From Bacteroidales bacterium (lineage in GTDB: Bacteria > Bacteroidota > Bacteroidia > Bacteroidales > WCHB1-69), in the NCBI GenBank assembly GCA_012519525.1, contig JAAYQB010000043.1, positions 1 through 11,535 on the forward strand: 11,535 nucleotides of DNA, read 5' to 3'. The notes below the pieces were generated by a model that worked only from the letters and a program-made list of their open reading frames with translations, ran no database searches and was not told where the DNA came from. Below are positions 1 through 6,575 of the stretch, one piece after another. Position 1 is the first letter of the stretch, and each line of letters begins with the position of its first letter. The position numbers and the translations under genes were made by a program.

Positions 1-582
1 GATCATTATTTTTGGGAATTTTTGGCGTATTGTGCCGGGACAGGCGGCAGCATTTTAATTATCGGTTCGGCTGCGGGCGTGGCTGTTATGGGTATGGAAA
101 AGATAGATTTTATATGGTATCTTAAAAAAATATCGTGGATAGCTATAGTCGGGTATTTTGCAGGAGCAGGAGTCTTTATTGCTGAGAAAGCAGTTCGCAG
201 TTATTTTACAACAGAAAACGCATTTGCTCAAAAAGAAATAGATTTTACAAAAGAAGGAATTAAAAAATATTTGACTTCCAATACTTTCTATATTGTACAA
301 TCCGATAATGAAAATAAGATAAAAGATAGTACGGCATTACAATTTTGCAATTTCCAAGACTACTACGGAATGTCTGTAAATTCTACACAAACTAAAAACG
401 ATGTAGTTCATTTTTATGATAAGGAAGCCAATCTTTTATTAAGCGATTTTATCGTTGATTTGAATTTTGCCGACACCTTGGCAGAAGTAGTTTATGGAAA
501 TCAACATTTATTGGTAAGTAAATTAGGAACCGTTTATTTTGTTACCGATTACGGAGCTATTCCATTAGAAAAAGCAAATTAA
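1..582 (+). CDS. nhaD: NhaD-family Na+/H+ antiporter, 3' part only, with a soluble C-terminal tail
   Basis: Frame 1 is open from base 1 to the TAA at 580-582, giving the last 193 residues; the start lies outside the window. The visible N-terminal part has the features I associate with the end of NhaD (ion-transporter superfamily): the stretch WEFLAYCAGTGGS (residues 5-17), then a glycine/alanine-rich segment IIGSAAGVAVMGMEK (20-34), a short cytosol-type link WYLKK, and a last membrane helix at about 44-61. NhaD exports Na+ or Li+ in exchange for H+ at the inner membrane. The remaining ~130 residues (about 63-193) are hydrophilic, without membrane segments, and I do not recognise a domain in them; NhaD proteins I know end soon after the last helix. 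Base composition is like the neighbours. The family call is confident; the function of the tail is unknown. Confidence 0.85.
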   Translation, partial: DHYFWEFLAYCAGTGGSILIIGSAAGVAVMGMEKIDFIWYLKKISWIAIVGYFAGAGVFIAEKAVRSYFTTENAFAQKEIDFTKEGIKKYLTSNTFYIVQSDNENKIKDSTALQFCNFQDYYGMSVNSTQTKNDVVHFYDKEANLLLSDFIVDLNFADTLAEVVYGNQHLLVSKLGTVYFVTDYGAIPLEKAN

Positions 583-632
583 AAGTAATAAAATATTTTT
601 TTTGTAAAAAAAGGCGATAGCCAATCGTTTTT

Positions 633-686
633 AATGCTACCGATATAATAAATGGAATTTATTTTATGGTATGCCGGTGTAGCATT
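633..686. repeat. Imperfect inverted repeat between nhaD and mutB
   Basis: AATGCTAC at 633-640 pairs with GTAGCATT at 679-686. A CG/CG pair just inside (641-642 with 675-676) is offset by a two-base bulge. A second nested hairpin sits in the centre: AATAAAT (647-653), loop GGA, ATTTATT (657-663). No T-run follows, so a simple intrinsic terminator is not supported. It could be the 3' end of the nhaD transcript, an operator, or a chance structure in AT-rich DNA. Confidence 0.45.
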
Positions 687-796
687 GACTGGAAAAATAA
701 ATATGTAAAAGTATTGATTATTAGCGATAAGTAAAAAAGATGATTTTTTATTTCTTAAAATAATGATTAATGTAGATAAAAAATTGAATATATTTT

Positions 797-826
797 TTGT
801 TTATAACTCTTTATTTAGTACTTTTG
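797..826 (+). promoter_or_regulatory. Bacteroidetes-type promoter of mutB
   Basis: TTG at 797-799 (the -33 element) is followed after exactly 19 bases by TACTTTTG at 819-826, a full match to the Bacteroidetes -7 consensus TAnnTTTG. Transcription would start near 831-834, leaving a leader of about 25 bases before the ATG at 857. This is the best-formed promoter in the window and argues that nhaD is not co-transcribed with mutB, or not only so. Confidence 0.75.
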
Positions 827-856
827 CAAAGTTTTTTAATAAAAGTCAATATTGTT

Positions 857-2998
857 ATGAGACCAGATTTTACGAAAGTTTCTTATACAAATAAAAGGAA
901 AGAAAATACTACAAACAATCGCACTGTTAATAGCGATACATGGACTACTGCAGAGCAGATTCCCCTTAAGTCGGTATACACCAAAGAAGATATTGAAAAC
1001 TTAGAGCATCTCGATTATGCGGCAGGTATTCCACCTTTTTTAAGAGGACCTTATTCCACTATGTATGTTATGCGACCATGGACCATTCGTCAATATGCCG
1101 GTTTTTCGACTGCTGAAGAGTCCAATGCGTTTTACAGAAGAAATTTAGCAGCAGGGCAAAAAGGATTGTCGATAGCTTTCGATTTAGCTACACACAGAGG
1201 TTATGATAGTGATCACGAGAGGGTAGTGGGCGATGTCGGAAAAGCCGGAGTAGCGGTAGATTCTATTTTAGATATGAAAATATTGTTTGATAATATTCCT
1301 TTGGATAAAATGTCGGTATCAATGACCATGAACGGAGCTGTTTTGCCCATTATGGCGTTTTATATTGTTGCTGCCGAAGAACAAGGAGTGAGCTTAGAAC
1401 AACTGACAGGTACGATTCAAAACGATATTTTGAAAGAATTTATGGTGAGAAATACCTATATTTATCCGCCGCTTCCGTCAATGAAAATTATTGCCGATAT
1501 TTTTGAATTTACTTCCAAATATATGCCTAAATTTAATTCTATCAGTATTTCCGGTTATCACATGCAAGAAGCCGGTGCTACTGCCGATATAGAGTTAGCT
1601 TATACTTTAGCCGATGGTTTAGAATATATTCGTGCAGGAATCAATGCAGGCATGGACATAGATGCTTTTGCCCCTCGTCTTTCTTTTTTCTGGGCAATTG
1701 GAATGAATCATTTCATGGAAATAGCCAAAATGCGTGCTGCTCGTATGTTATGGGCTAAAATAGTCAAACAATTTAATCCGAAAAATCCGAAATCCTTGGC
1801 ATTGCGTACGCATTCGCAAACTTCGGGTTGGTCGCTTACGGCACAAGATCCGTTTAATAATGTTGCACGTACTTGTATAGAAGCGATGGCAGCTGCTTTG
1901 GGACATACACAATCATTACATACCAATGCTTTGGACGAAGCAATAGCTTTACCTACCGATTTTTCGGCTCGTATTGCACGTAATACGCAAATATATTTAC
2001 AGGAAGAAACCAATATTTGTAGAACAGTCGACCCGTGGGCAGGCTCTTATTATGTTGAAAAATTAACGAATGATATTGCTCATAAAGCTTGGCAACGTAT
2101 TCAAGAAATAGAAGAGTTGGGAGGTATGGCAAAAGCGATAGAAACAGGTATCCCAAAAATGCGTATCGAAGAAGCATCGGCACGCAAACAAGCACGTATT
2201 GATTCGGGAAGCGATATTATAGTAGGAGTAAATAAATATCGTTTAGAGAAAGAAGAACCTATTGAAATCTTAGAAGTGGACAATACGGCAGTAAGAGAAG
2301 CACAAATTAGACGTTTGGCGGAATTGCGTCAAAACCGTGATCAAGCGGCAGTTGATAAAGCCTTGGCTGCTATTACCAAATGTGCCGAAACCGGAGAAGA
2401 TAATTTATTAGCATTGTCAATAGAGGCTGCACGTAAACGTGCTTCTTTAGGCGAAATTTCGATGGCAATGGAAAAAGTATATGGACGTTATAAATCAAAA
2501 ATAAATCTTATTTCAGGAGTGTATAATTCGGAAACAAAAGATAACGAAAGTTTTAAAAAAGCATGTGAATTAGCAGATAAATTCGCAGCGATAGAGGGTA
2601 GAAGACCTCGTATAATGATAGCTAAAATGGGACAAGACGGACACGACCGTGGGGCTAAAGTTGTTGCTACGGCTTATGCCGATATGGGATTTGATGTGGA
2701 CATGGGTCCTTTGTTTCAAACTCCGGAAGAGGCAGCAAAACAAGCAGTTGAAAATGATGTGCATTTTGTGGGCGTTTCTTCTTTGGCAGCAGGGCACAAA
2801 ACATTGGTACCTAAAATAATCGAAGAGTTGAAAAAATTAAATCGAGAAGATATTATGGTGATTGTCGGAGGAGTTATTCCTCCTCAAGATTATGATTTCT
2901 TGTACAAAGCAGGTGCAGTGGCTATTTTTGGTCCGGGTTCTGTCATTAGCGATTGTGCCATATTAATGTTAGAGCTATTGGTAGAAACTCGCAATTAA
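857..2998 (+). CDS. mutB: Methylmalonyl-CoA mutase, large (catalytic) subunit
   Basis: Adenosylcobalamin-dependent interconversion of succinyl-CoA and (R)-methylmalonyl-CoA, the entry to propionate formation by the succinate pathway in the cytoplasm. The 713-residue length matches catalytic subunits of the family. The N-terminal part is the substrate-binding barrel: RPWTIRQYAGFSTAEESNAFY (73-93) carries the TIRQY residues that contact CoA substrate, with Y80 equivalent to the conserved active-site tyrosine; VRNTYIYPP and SGYHMQEAGATAD carry the conserved Arg and His. The C-terminal part is the B12-binding domain with DGHDRG (594-599, H596 the cobalt ligand), SSLAAGH and VGGVIPP. Tyr and Arg at the substrate site fit methylmalonyl-CoA rather than isobutyryl-CoA mutase. 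An in-frame TTG at 797 would add 20 residues, but it coincides with the -33 promoter element, so ATG 857 is chosen. The small subunit gene mutA, often directly upstream in this phylum, is absent here. Confidence 0.95.
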   Translation: MRPDFTKVSYTNKRKENTTNNRTVNSDTWTTAEQIPLKSVYTKEDIENLEHLDYAAGIPPFLRGPYSTMYVMRPWTIRQYAGFSTAEESNAFYRRNLAAGQKGLSIAFDLATHRGYDSDHERVVGDVGKAGVAVDSILDMKILFDNIPLDKMSVSMTMNGAVLPIMAFYIVAAEEQGVSLEQLTGTIQNDILKEFMVRNTYIYPPLPSMKIIADIFEFTSKYMPKFNSISISGYHMQEAGATADIELAYTLADGLEYIRAGINAGMDIDAFAPRLSFFWAIGMNHFMEIAKMRAARMLWAKIVKQFNPKNPKSLALRTHSQTSGWSLTAQDPFNNVARTCIEAMAAALGHTQSLHTNALDEAIALPTDFSARIARNTQIYLQEETNICRTVDPWAGSYYVEKLTNDIAHKAWQRIQEIEELGGMAKAIETGIPKMRIEEASARKQARIDSGSDIIVGVNKYRLEKEEPIEILEVDNTAVREAQIRRLAELRQNRDQAAVDKALAAITKCAETGEDNLLALSIEAARKRASLGEISMAMEKVYGRYKSKINLISGVYNSETKDNESFKKACELADKFAAIEGRRPRIMIAKMGQDGHDRGAKVVATAYADMGFDVDMGPLFQTPEEAAKQAVENDVHFVGVSSLAAGHKTLVPKIIEELKKLNREDIMVIVGGVIPPQDYDFLYKAGAVAIFGPGSVISDCAILMLELLVETRN

Positions 2999-3038
2999 AT
3001 TATTTATTCGCAACAATAACAGTTAAACAATTTTGATT

Positions 3039-3857
3039 ATGTCAAGCGTTTCGCAAACAGCAGGAAAAATAACTACACATGTTTTACAAAGAATGAAGAA
3101 TAATCATGAAAAGATAGCTATGCTTACAGCTTATGATTATTCGATGGCACGTTTGTTGGAAATGGCTGGTATGGAAGTGGTATTAGTAGGCGATTCGGCT
3201 GCCAATGTTATGGCAGGACACAAAACCACTTTGCCGATTACACTCGATCAGATGATATATCATGCTCAATCGGTAGTTAGGGCGGTAGAGCGAGCATTGG
3301 TGGTGGTAGATTTACCTTTCGGTACCTATCAAGGCAATTCCAAAGAAGCATTGCATTCTGCTGTTCGCATTATGAAAGAATCGGGTGCTGATGCCGTGAA
3401 ATTGGAAGGAGGGAAGGAGGTCGTAGAATCTATCGACAGAATTCTTACTGCCGGCATTCCGGTAATGGGACATCTCGGTTTGATGCCGCAATCTATCAAT
3501 AAATTTGGAACTTATACTGTTAGAGCAATAGAAGAAGAAGAAGCAAATCGTTTGATGGAAGACGCTTTGCTATTGGAACAAATAGGTTGTTTTAGTGTTG
3601 TTCTTGAAAAAATACCGGCGGCTCTGGCTGCCAAAGTAACAAAAGCTGCTAAAATTCCCATAATAGGAATAGGAGCAGGACACCATGTTGACGGACAAGT
3701 GCTTGTCTTGCACGATATGCTCGGTATTACGCAACAATTTTCACCGCGTTTTTTACGCCGCTATCATAATTTAAGTGCCGAAATTACCTCTGCTTTAGAA
3801 AAATATATCAGCGATGTAAAAGCTGTTACTTTTCCTAATGATAGCGAACAATATTGA
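3039..3857 (+). CDS. panB: 3-methyl-2-oxobutanoate hydroxymethyltransferase (ketopantoate hydroxymethyltransferase)
   Basis: First committed step of pantothenate synthesis: transfers a hydroxymethyl group from 5,10-methylene-tetrahydrofolate to 2-oxoisovalerate, giving ketopantoate; Mg2+-dependent, cytoplasmic. The protein has 272 residues (E. coli PanB has 264). Visible family motifs are AYDY (31-34), VGDS with metal ligand D52, VDLPFGTYQ with D91, VKLEGG with K121 and E123, GHLGLMPQS (144-152) and the catalytic E190 in VLEKIP; all five positions match the E. coli catalytic and metal-binding set. The start is ATG 3039; a TTG two codons earlier is ignored. It lies 40 bases after mutB on the same strand with no promoter visible in the gap, so co-transcription is likely. 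I infer no metabolic coupling beyond shared dependence on CoA. Confidence 0.96.
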   Translation: MSSVSQTAGKITTHVLQRMKNNHEKIAMLTAYDYSMARLLEMAGMEVVLVGDSAANVMAGHKTTLPITLDQMIYHAQSVVRAVERALVVVDLPFGTYQGNSKEALHSAVRIMKESGADAVKLEGGKEVVESIDRILTAGIPVMGHLGLMPQSINKFGTYTVRAIEEEEANRLMEDALLLEQIGCFSVVLEKIPAALAAKVTKAAKIPIIGIGAGHHVDGQVLVLHDMLGITQQFSPRFLRRYHNLSAEITSALEKYISDVKAVTFPNDSEQY

Positions 3858-3874
3858 TTTTCATTGTTTTTTTT
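3847..3874 (+). terminator. Possible weak rho-independent terminator of the mutB-panB unit
   Basis: AACAAT at 3847-3852 can pair with ATTGTT at 3863-3868 across a 10-base loop, and the right arm runs into eight T's (3867-3874). The stem is AU-rich with only one G-C pair and overlaps the panB stop codon, so its strength is doubtful. Confidence 0.35.
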
Positions 3875-3927
3875 GTCGTTAATCGGTAAAGTTTAAGCAA
3901 GCTTGACGTAGCCTTCTATGAAAATTG

Positions 3928-5271
3928 TTAATTGTTATCAAAAATAACTATAGCATTTTCGTCGTTTACTCTTCTTTTAATCCAGTCTTCAATTTTTATT
4001 TTATCGGCATTTTTTAAGGATGAGCGTGCTGAGGATAGTACAATGACAGATGTACGCGGAGAGCTTGAGGTTGAATCTTTTTCCATGCTATATGCAAATG
4101 CTTCGGAGTATATGCAACGCGAAATTTGTGGAAAAATGGTTTTAATCTCTTTTAAAATAATTTCGCCTTTTAATGATATATTCATTAAGCTATCGCTTTT
4201 AGCTTCAGCTTGTTGTAGTGCAAATTGAGTGGCATTAAGTTGCCCTGCAAGTTGTTCTGTTTCAGTTTGAAATTTTTTCGTGCTTGCTTCTACATAAGAT
4301 GCACCAAATCCCTCTTTTATAGTTAGTTTCGATGTGTCTATATCAATTAATAAAGCTTTGGTTTTAATGTTTTTAAAGTTGCTTTCGCTTAGTCCGTATC
4401 CCGAATAAACAAGCTCTACCGAGCGATTTTGAGCATTAACATCACTTCTTTGCAAGTAATTTCCATCTACAACCGATACCTCTTTTAAAAAGGAATCTAC
4501 ATTTTGATTAAAATTCTCTTCTTGTACTAATTTATAACCAAAATAGATACTTGGTATAGCTGTCAATACAATAATAGTTGTTATTCCTCTGTTCACATAC
4601 TTTTTTCGTTCGACATCGATAATAGAACGAATCGGAAATTTTAAAAACTGACAAACAATCAGGGCAGCAAAGGCAATAAAAACCGTGTTAATGGTAAATA
4701 GATACAAGGCACCGAAAAAGAAATTAAATTGCAGCGTAGCCAAGCCGTAACCGGCGGTGCAAATCGGTGGCATAAGTGCGGTGGCTATGGCAACACCGGG
4801 TATTACATTTCCTTTTAGTTTGCTACTCATAGCTACAATTCCTGCTAATCCGCCAAAAAGTGCGATAATAACATCATAAATAGATGGACTGGTGCGTGCT
4901 AAAAGCTCTGAATGTGCTTCATTTAGTGGTGTAATCAGAAAATAGATTGATGAAGTTAATAAACTGACAATAACTGCATAAGTAAAGTTTTTAATTGAAC
5001 GTTTGAATAGTGGAAAATCGTAAGTTGCCAAACTGTAACCCATGCCGTTAATAGGACCCATCAATGGTGAAATCAACATCGCACCAATAATAACCGCTGT
5101 AGAATTCATATTCAACCCTACCGATGCAACTACTATAGCAAACATAAGAATCCATAGATTGGTTCCTTTAAAAATAATACCCTTTTCAATCTCTTGGTGA
5201 ATGGAGTTGTAATCTTCCATTTCGGAACGTAAATCGAACCAAACGGAGAGTTTTGCAATTAAGTTTTTCAT
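3928..5271 (-). CDS. DUF389-family multi-helix inner membrane protein with a coiled-coil C-terminal region
   Basis: A 447-residue protein of the DUF389 (TIGR00341-like) family, whose function is not established. The family hallmark is the glycine/proline-rich segment STAVIIGAMLISPLMGPING (57-76), and a second conserved stretch is NVIPGVAIATALMPPICTAGYGLA (split over 155-178). Hydrophobic segments lie near 38-54, 58-79, 96-114, 131-149, 156-178, 184-210 and 228-247, so six or seven helices. After the last helix about 200 hydrophilic residues follow, including a probable coiled coil at about 328-362 (Gln/Glu/Ala-rich) and a mixed region to the end that I do not recognise. Start: ATG 5271 (MKNLIAKL); a TTG two codons upstream (5277) is less likely. 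It stands alone on the minus strand, converging with panB and diverging from etfB. Family call confident, role unknown. Confidence 0.85.
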   Translation of the reverse strand: MKNLIAKLSVWFDLRSEMEDYNSIHQEIEKGIIFKGTNLWILMFAIVVASVGLNMNSTAVIIGAMLISPLMGPINGMGYSLATYDFPLFKRSIKNFTYAVIVSLLTSSIYFLITPLNEAHSELLARTSPSIYDVIIALFGGLAGIVAMSSKLKGNVIPGVAIATALMPPICTAGYGLATLQFNFFFGALYLFTINTVFIAFAALIVCQFLKFPIRSIIDVERKKYVNRGITTIIVLTAIPSIYFGYKLVQEENFNQNVDSFLKEVSVVDGNYLQRSDVNAQNRSVELVYSGYGLSESNFKNIKTKALLIDIDTSKLTIKEGFGASYVEASTKKFQTETEQLAGQLNATQFALQQAEAKSDSLMNISLKGEIILKEIKTIFPQISRCIYSEAFAYSMEKDSTSSSPRTSVIVLSSARSSLKNADKIKIEDWIKRRVNDENAIVIFDNN

Positions 5272-5393
5272 ACGCAAATTATCTTAAGTTTTATTTTGTT
5301 AATAATCATTTAATTACTTTTTTTTGAATTGTATGTTATGTTAAGTTCAGATAAAACAACAAGCAGTAGTATCCCAAAAGGTGTAATTTTTTG

Positions 5394-5401
5394 CAAAAAT
5401 A
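5394..5401 (-). promoter_or_regulatory. Candidate -7 element for the DUF389 gene
   Basis: On the minus strand this reads TATTTTTG, a match to TAnnTTTG. No TTG lies at the expected -33 distance. Use of this site would give a leader of about 115 bases before ATG 5271, which is long. The same 17-base context recurs upstream of radA, which raises confidence a little. Confidence 0.4.
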
Positions 5402-5571
5402 GTATTTTTACCCATAGAATTTGTTGCTTTATGTTTTTATTTTGCTTTTTTTAATGATTTATCACGGAAAATAAAAAAAACGTATTTGGCTATTATGTAA
5501 ATATAATTATTTGAATGTCAATTAATAATTTAATAAATTGAGTTGAATGTTATAGTGTGTGTTTTTTTTTA

Positions 5572-5579
5572 TATTTTTG
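5572..5579 (+). promoter_or_regulatory. -7 promoter element of the etfB-etfA-acyl-CoA dehydrogenase operon
   Basis: TATTTTTG matches TAnnTTTG, followed by CAG as at the other sites. Transcription would begin near 5585, leaving a leader of about 25-30 bases before etfB. The -33 position is weak: TTA rather than TTG at the 19-base spacing, and the nearest TTG (5543-5545) is 26 bases away. Confidence 0.6.
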
Positions 5580-5610
5580 CAGCAATCAAGAAATATTAAA
5601 TTTATAATCT

Positions 5611-6480
5611 ATGAAGATGAAAATTGTTGTTTTAGCAAAGCAAGTACCTGACACACGTAATGTGGGTAAAGATGCGATGAAAGAAGACGGTACGGTAAAT
5701 AGGGGAGTTCTTCCTGCTATTTTTAATCCTGACGATTTGAATGCCTTAGAGTTGGCTTTAACCATAAAAGATAAACTGAAAGATGTGGAAATTACTGTTA
5801 TTACAATGGGACCGACTCGTGCAGCAGACATCATCAGAGAAGCTATTTATCGAGGAGCAGACAAAGGTTATTTATTGACTGACCGTAAATTTGCAGGTTC
5901 CGATACTTTAGCCACTTCTTATGCTTTGAGCAAAGCAGTGGAGAAAATAAAACCTGATTTGGTAGTTTGCGGTTTGCAAGCCATTGATGGCGATACGGCT
6001 CAAGTAGGACCTCAAATAGCTGAAAAACTGCGTTTACCACAGGTAACGTATGTGGAAAAATTAGAAAGTGTTGATAATAAACAGATGTTGCTTACACGTC
6101 GTCTTGAACGAGGTGTAGAAACCGTTTCGGTACCATTTCCTGCCTTAATCACAGTGCATAGTTCGGCAGCACCTTGTCGTCCGAAACATGCCAAGCGTAT
6201 GCTGAAATATAAACATGCCCATACGACTACAGAGCTACAAGAACAACATCGCGATTATACCGATATGTTTAAGGAAAAACCATATTTGCACATTGAGGAA
6301 TGGAATACGGAAGCAGTAGGAGCAGACGAGAAACACCTTGGATTAGGAGGTTCGCCTACTAAAGTAAAAGAAATAGAAAGTGTCGTATTGGTTCAAAAAG
6401 AGTCGAAACGCTTTACCGAAAAAGATCAAGATATAGACCAATTAATGAAAGAATTATTAGAAACAAGAGTGATAGGGTAA
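5611..6480 (+). CDS. etfB: Electron transfer flavoprotein, beta subunit
   Basis: Beta subunit of the ETF heterodimer that passes electrons between an acyl-CoA dehydrogenase and another carrier; cytoplasmic. The protein has 289 residues, normal for the family (about 250-290). Motifs seen: KIVVLAKQVPDT at the N-terminus, the nucleotide-binding stretch CGLQAIDGDTAQVGPQIAE (120-138), and the C-terminal signature region RRLERGVETVSVPFPALIT (163-181), in which Arg167 replaces the usual Gly of LEGGxE. The DGDTAQVGPQ form is typical of ETFs in anaerobes. ATG 5611 and ATG 5617 are both possible starts (MKMKIVV or MKIVV); 5611 is kept only because it is the first. It leads an operon with etfA and an acyl-CoA dehydrogenase gene. 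Whether this ETF bifurcates electrons to ferredoxin cannot be settled by eye. Confidence 0.94.
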   Translation: MKMKIVVLAKQVPDTRNVGKDAMKEDGTVNRGVLPAIFNPDDLNALELALTIKDKLKDVEITVITMGPTRAADIIREAIYRGADKGYLLTDRKFAGSDTLATSYALSKAVEKIKPDLVVCGLQAIDGDTAQVGPQIAEKLRLPQVTYVEKLESVDNKQMLLTRRLERGVETVSVPFPALITVHSSAAPCRPKHAKRMLKYKHAHTTTELQEQHRDYTDMFKEKPYLHIEEWNTEAVGADEKHLGLGGSPTKVKEIESVVLVQKESKRFTEKDQDIDQLMKELLETRVIG

Positions 6481-6546
6481 ATGAAACGGACATGCCTCAC
6501 TGATTTTACACACAAAAGGAATGATTGTAAGGCATGTAAGTTTCAT
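6481..6546 (+). repeat. 66-bp inverted repeat (hairpin) in the etfB-etfA gap
   Basis: ATGAAAC (6481-6487) pairs with GTTTCAT (6540-6546), and ACATGCCT (6490-6497) pairs with AGGCATGT (6530-6537); only a GG/AA internal mismatch (6488-6489 against 6538-6539) separates them. The 17-base arms enclose a 32-base loop in which 6498-6505 and 6520-6527 can pair further with two mismatches. It begins at the base after the etfB stop codon and has no T-run after it, so it is not a classical terminator. It could be an mRNA-processing or stability hairpin that sets the EtfB:EtfA ratio, or a copy of a small dispersed palindromic repeat. Confidence 0.75.
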
Positions 6547-6575
6547 ACGACCTTTAACTAAAAAAATATAAGCGT

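Larger units (their letters stand above)
5272..5610. other. 339-bp divergent AT-rich intergenic region
   Basis: No coding frame, RNA gene or long repeat is seen. It is rich in A and T runs and holds outward-facing promoter elements: one toward the DUF389 gene near 5394-5401 and one toward etfB at 5572-5579. A third stretch around 5437-5447 (TATTTTGC) resembles the -7 core but is one base short, and I do not call it. No operator-like palindrome stands out. Confidence 0.6.

Noticed and set aside
608..632. Possible terminator after nhaD (CGAT/ATCG followed by T's)
   Set aside because: Only a four-base stem with a five-base loop; too weak to call.
1708..2283. Minus-strand open frames inside mutB
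   Set aside because: MutB is intact and highly conserved in this stretch; the antisense frames are by-products of its codons.
3897..3906. Short palindrome CAAGCTTG between panB and the DUF389 gene
   Set aside because: Eight bases, no T-run, no wider symmetry; expected by chance.
3932..4228. Plus-strand open frame of 98 codons
   Set aside because: It is antisense to the clear DUF389 gene and shows no family motif.
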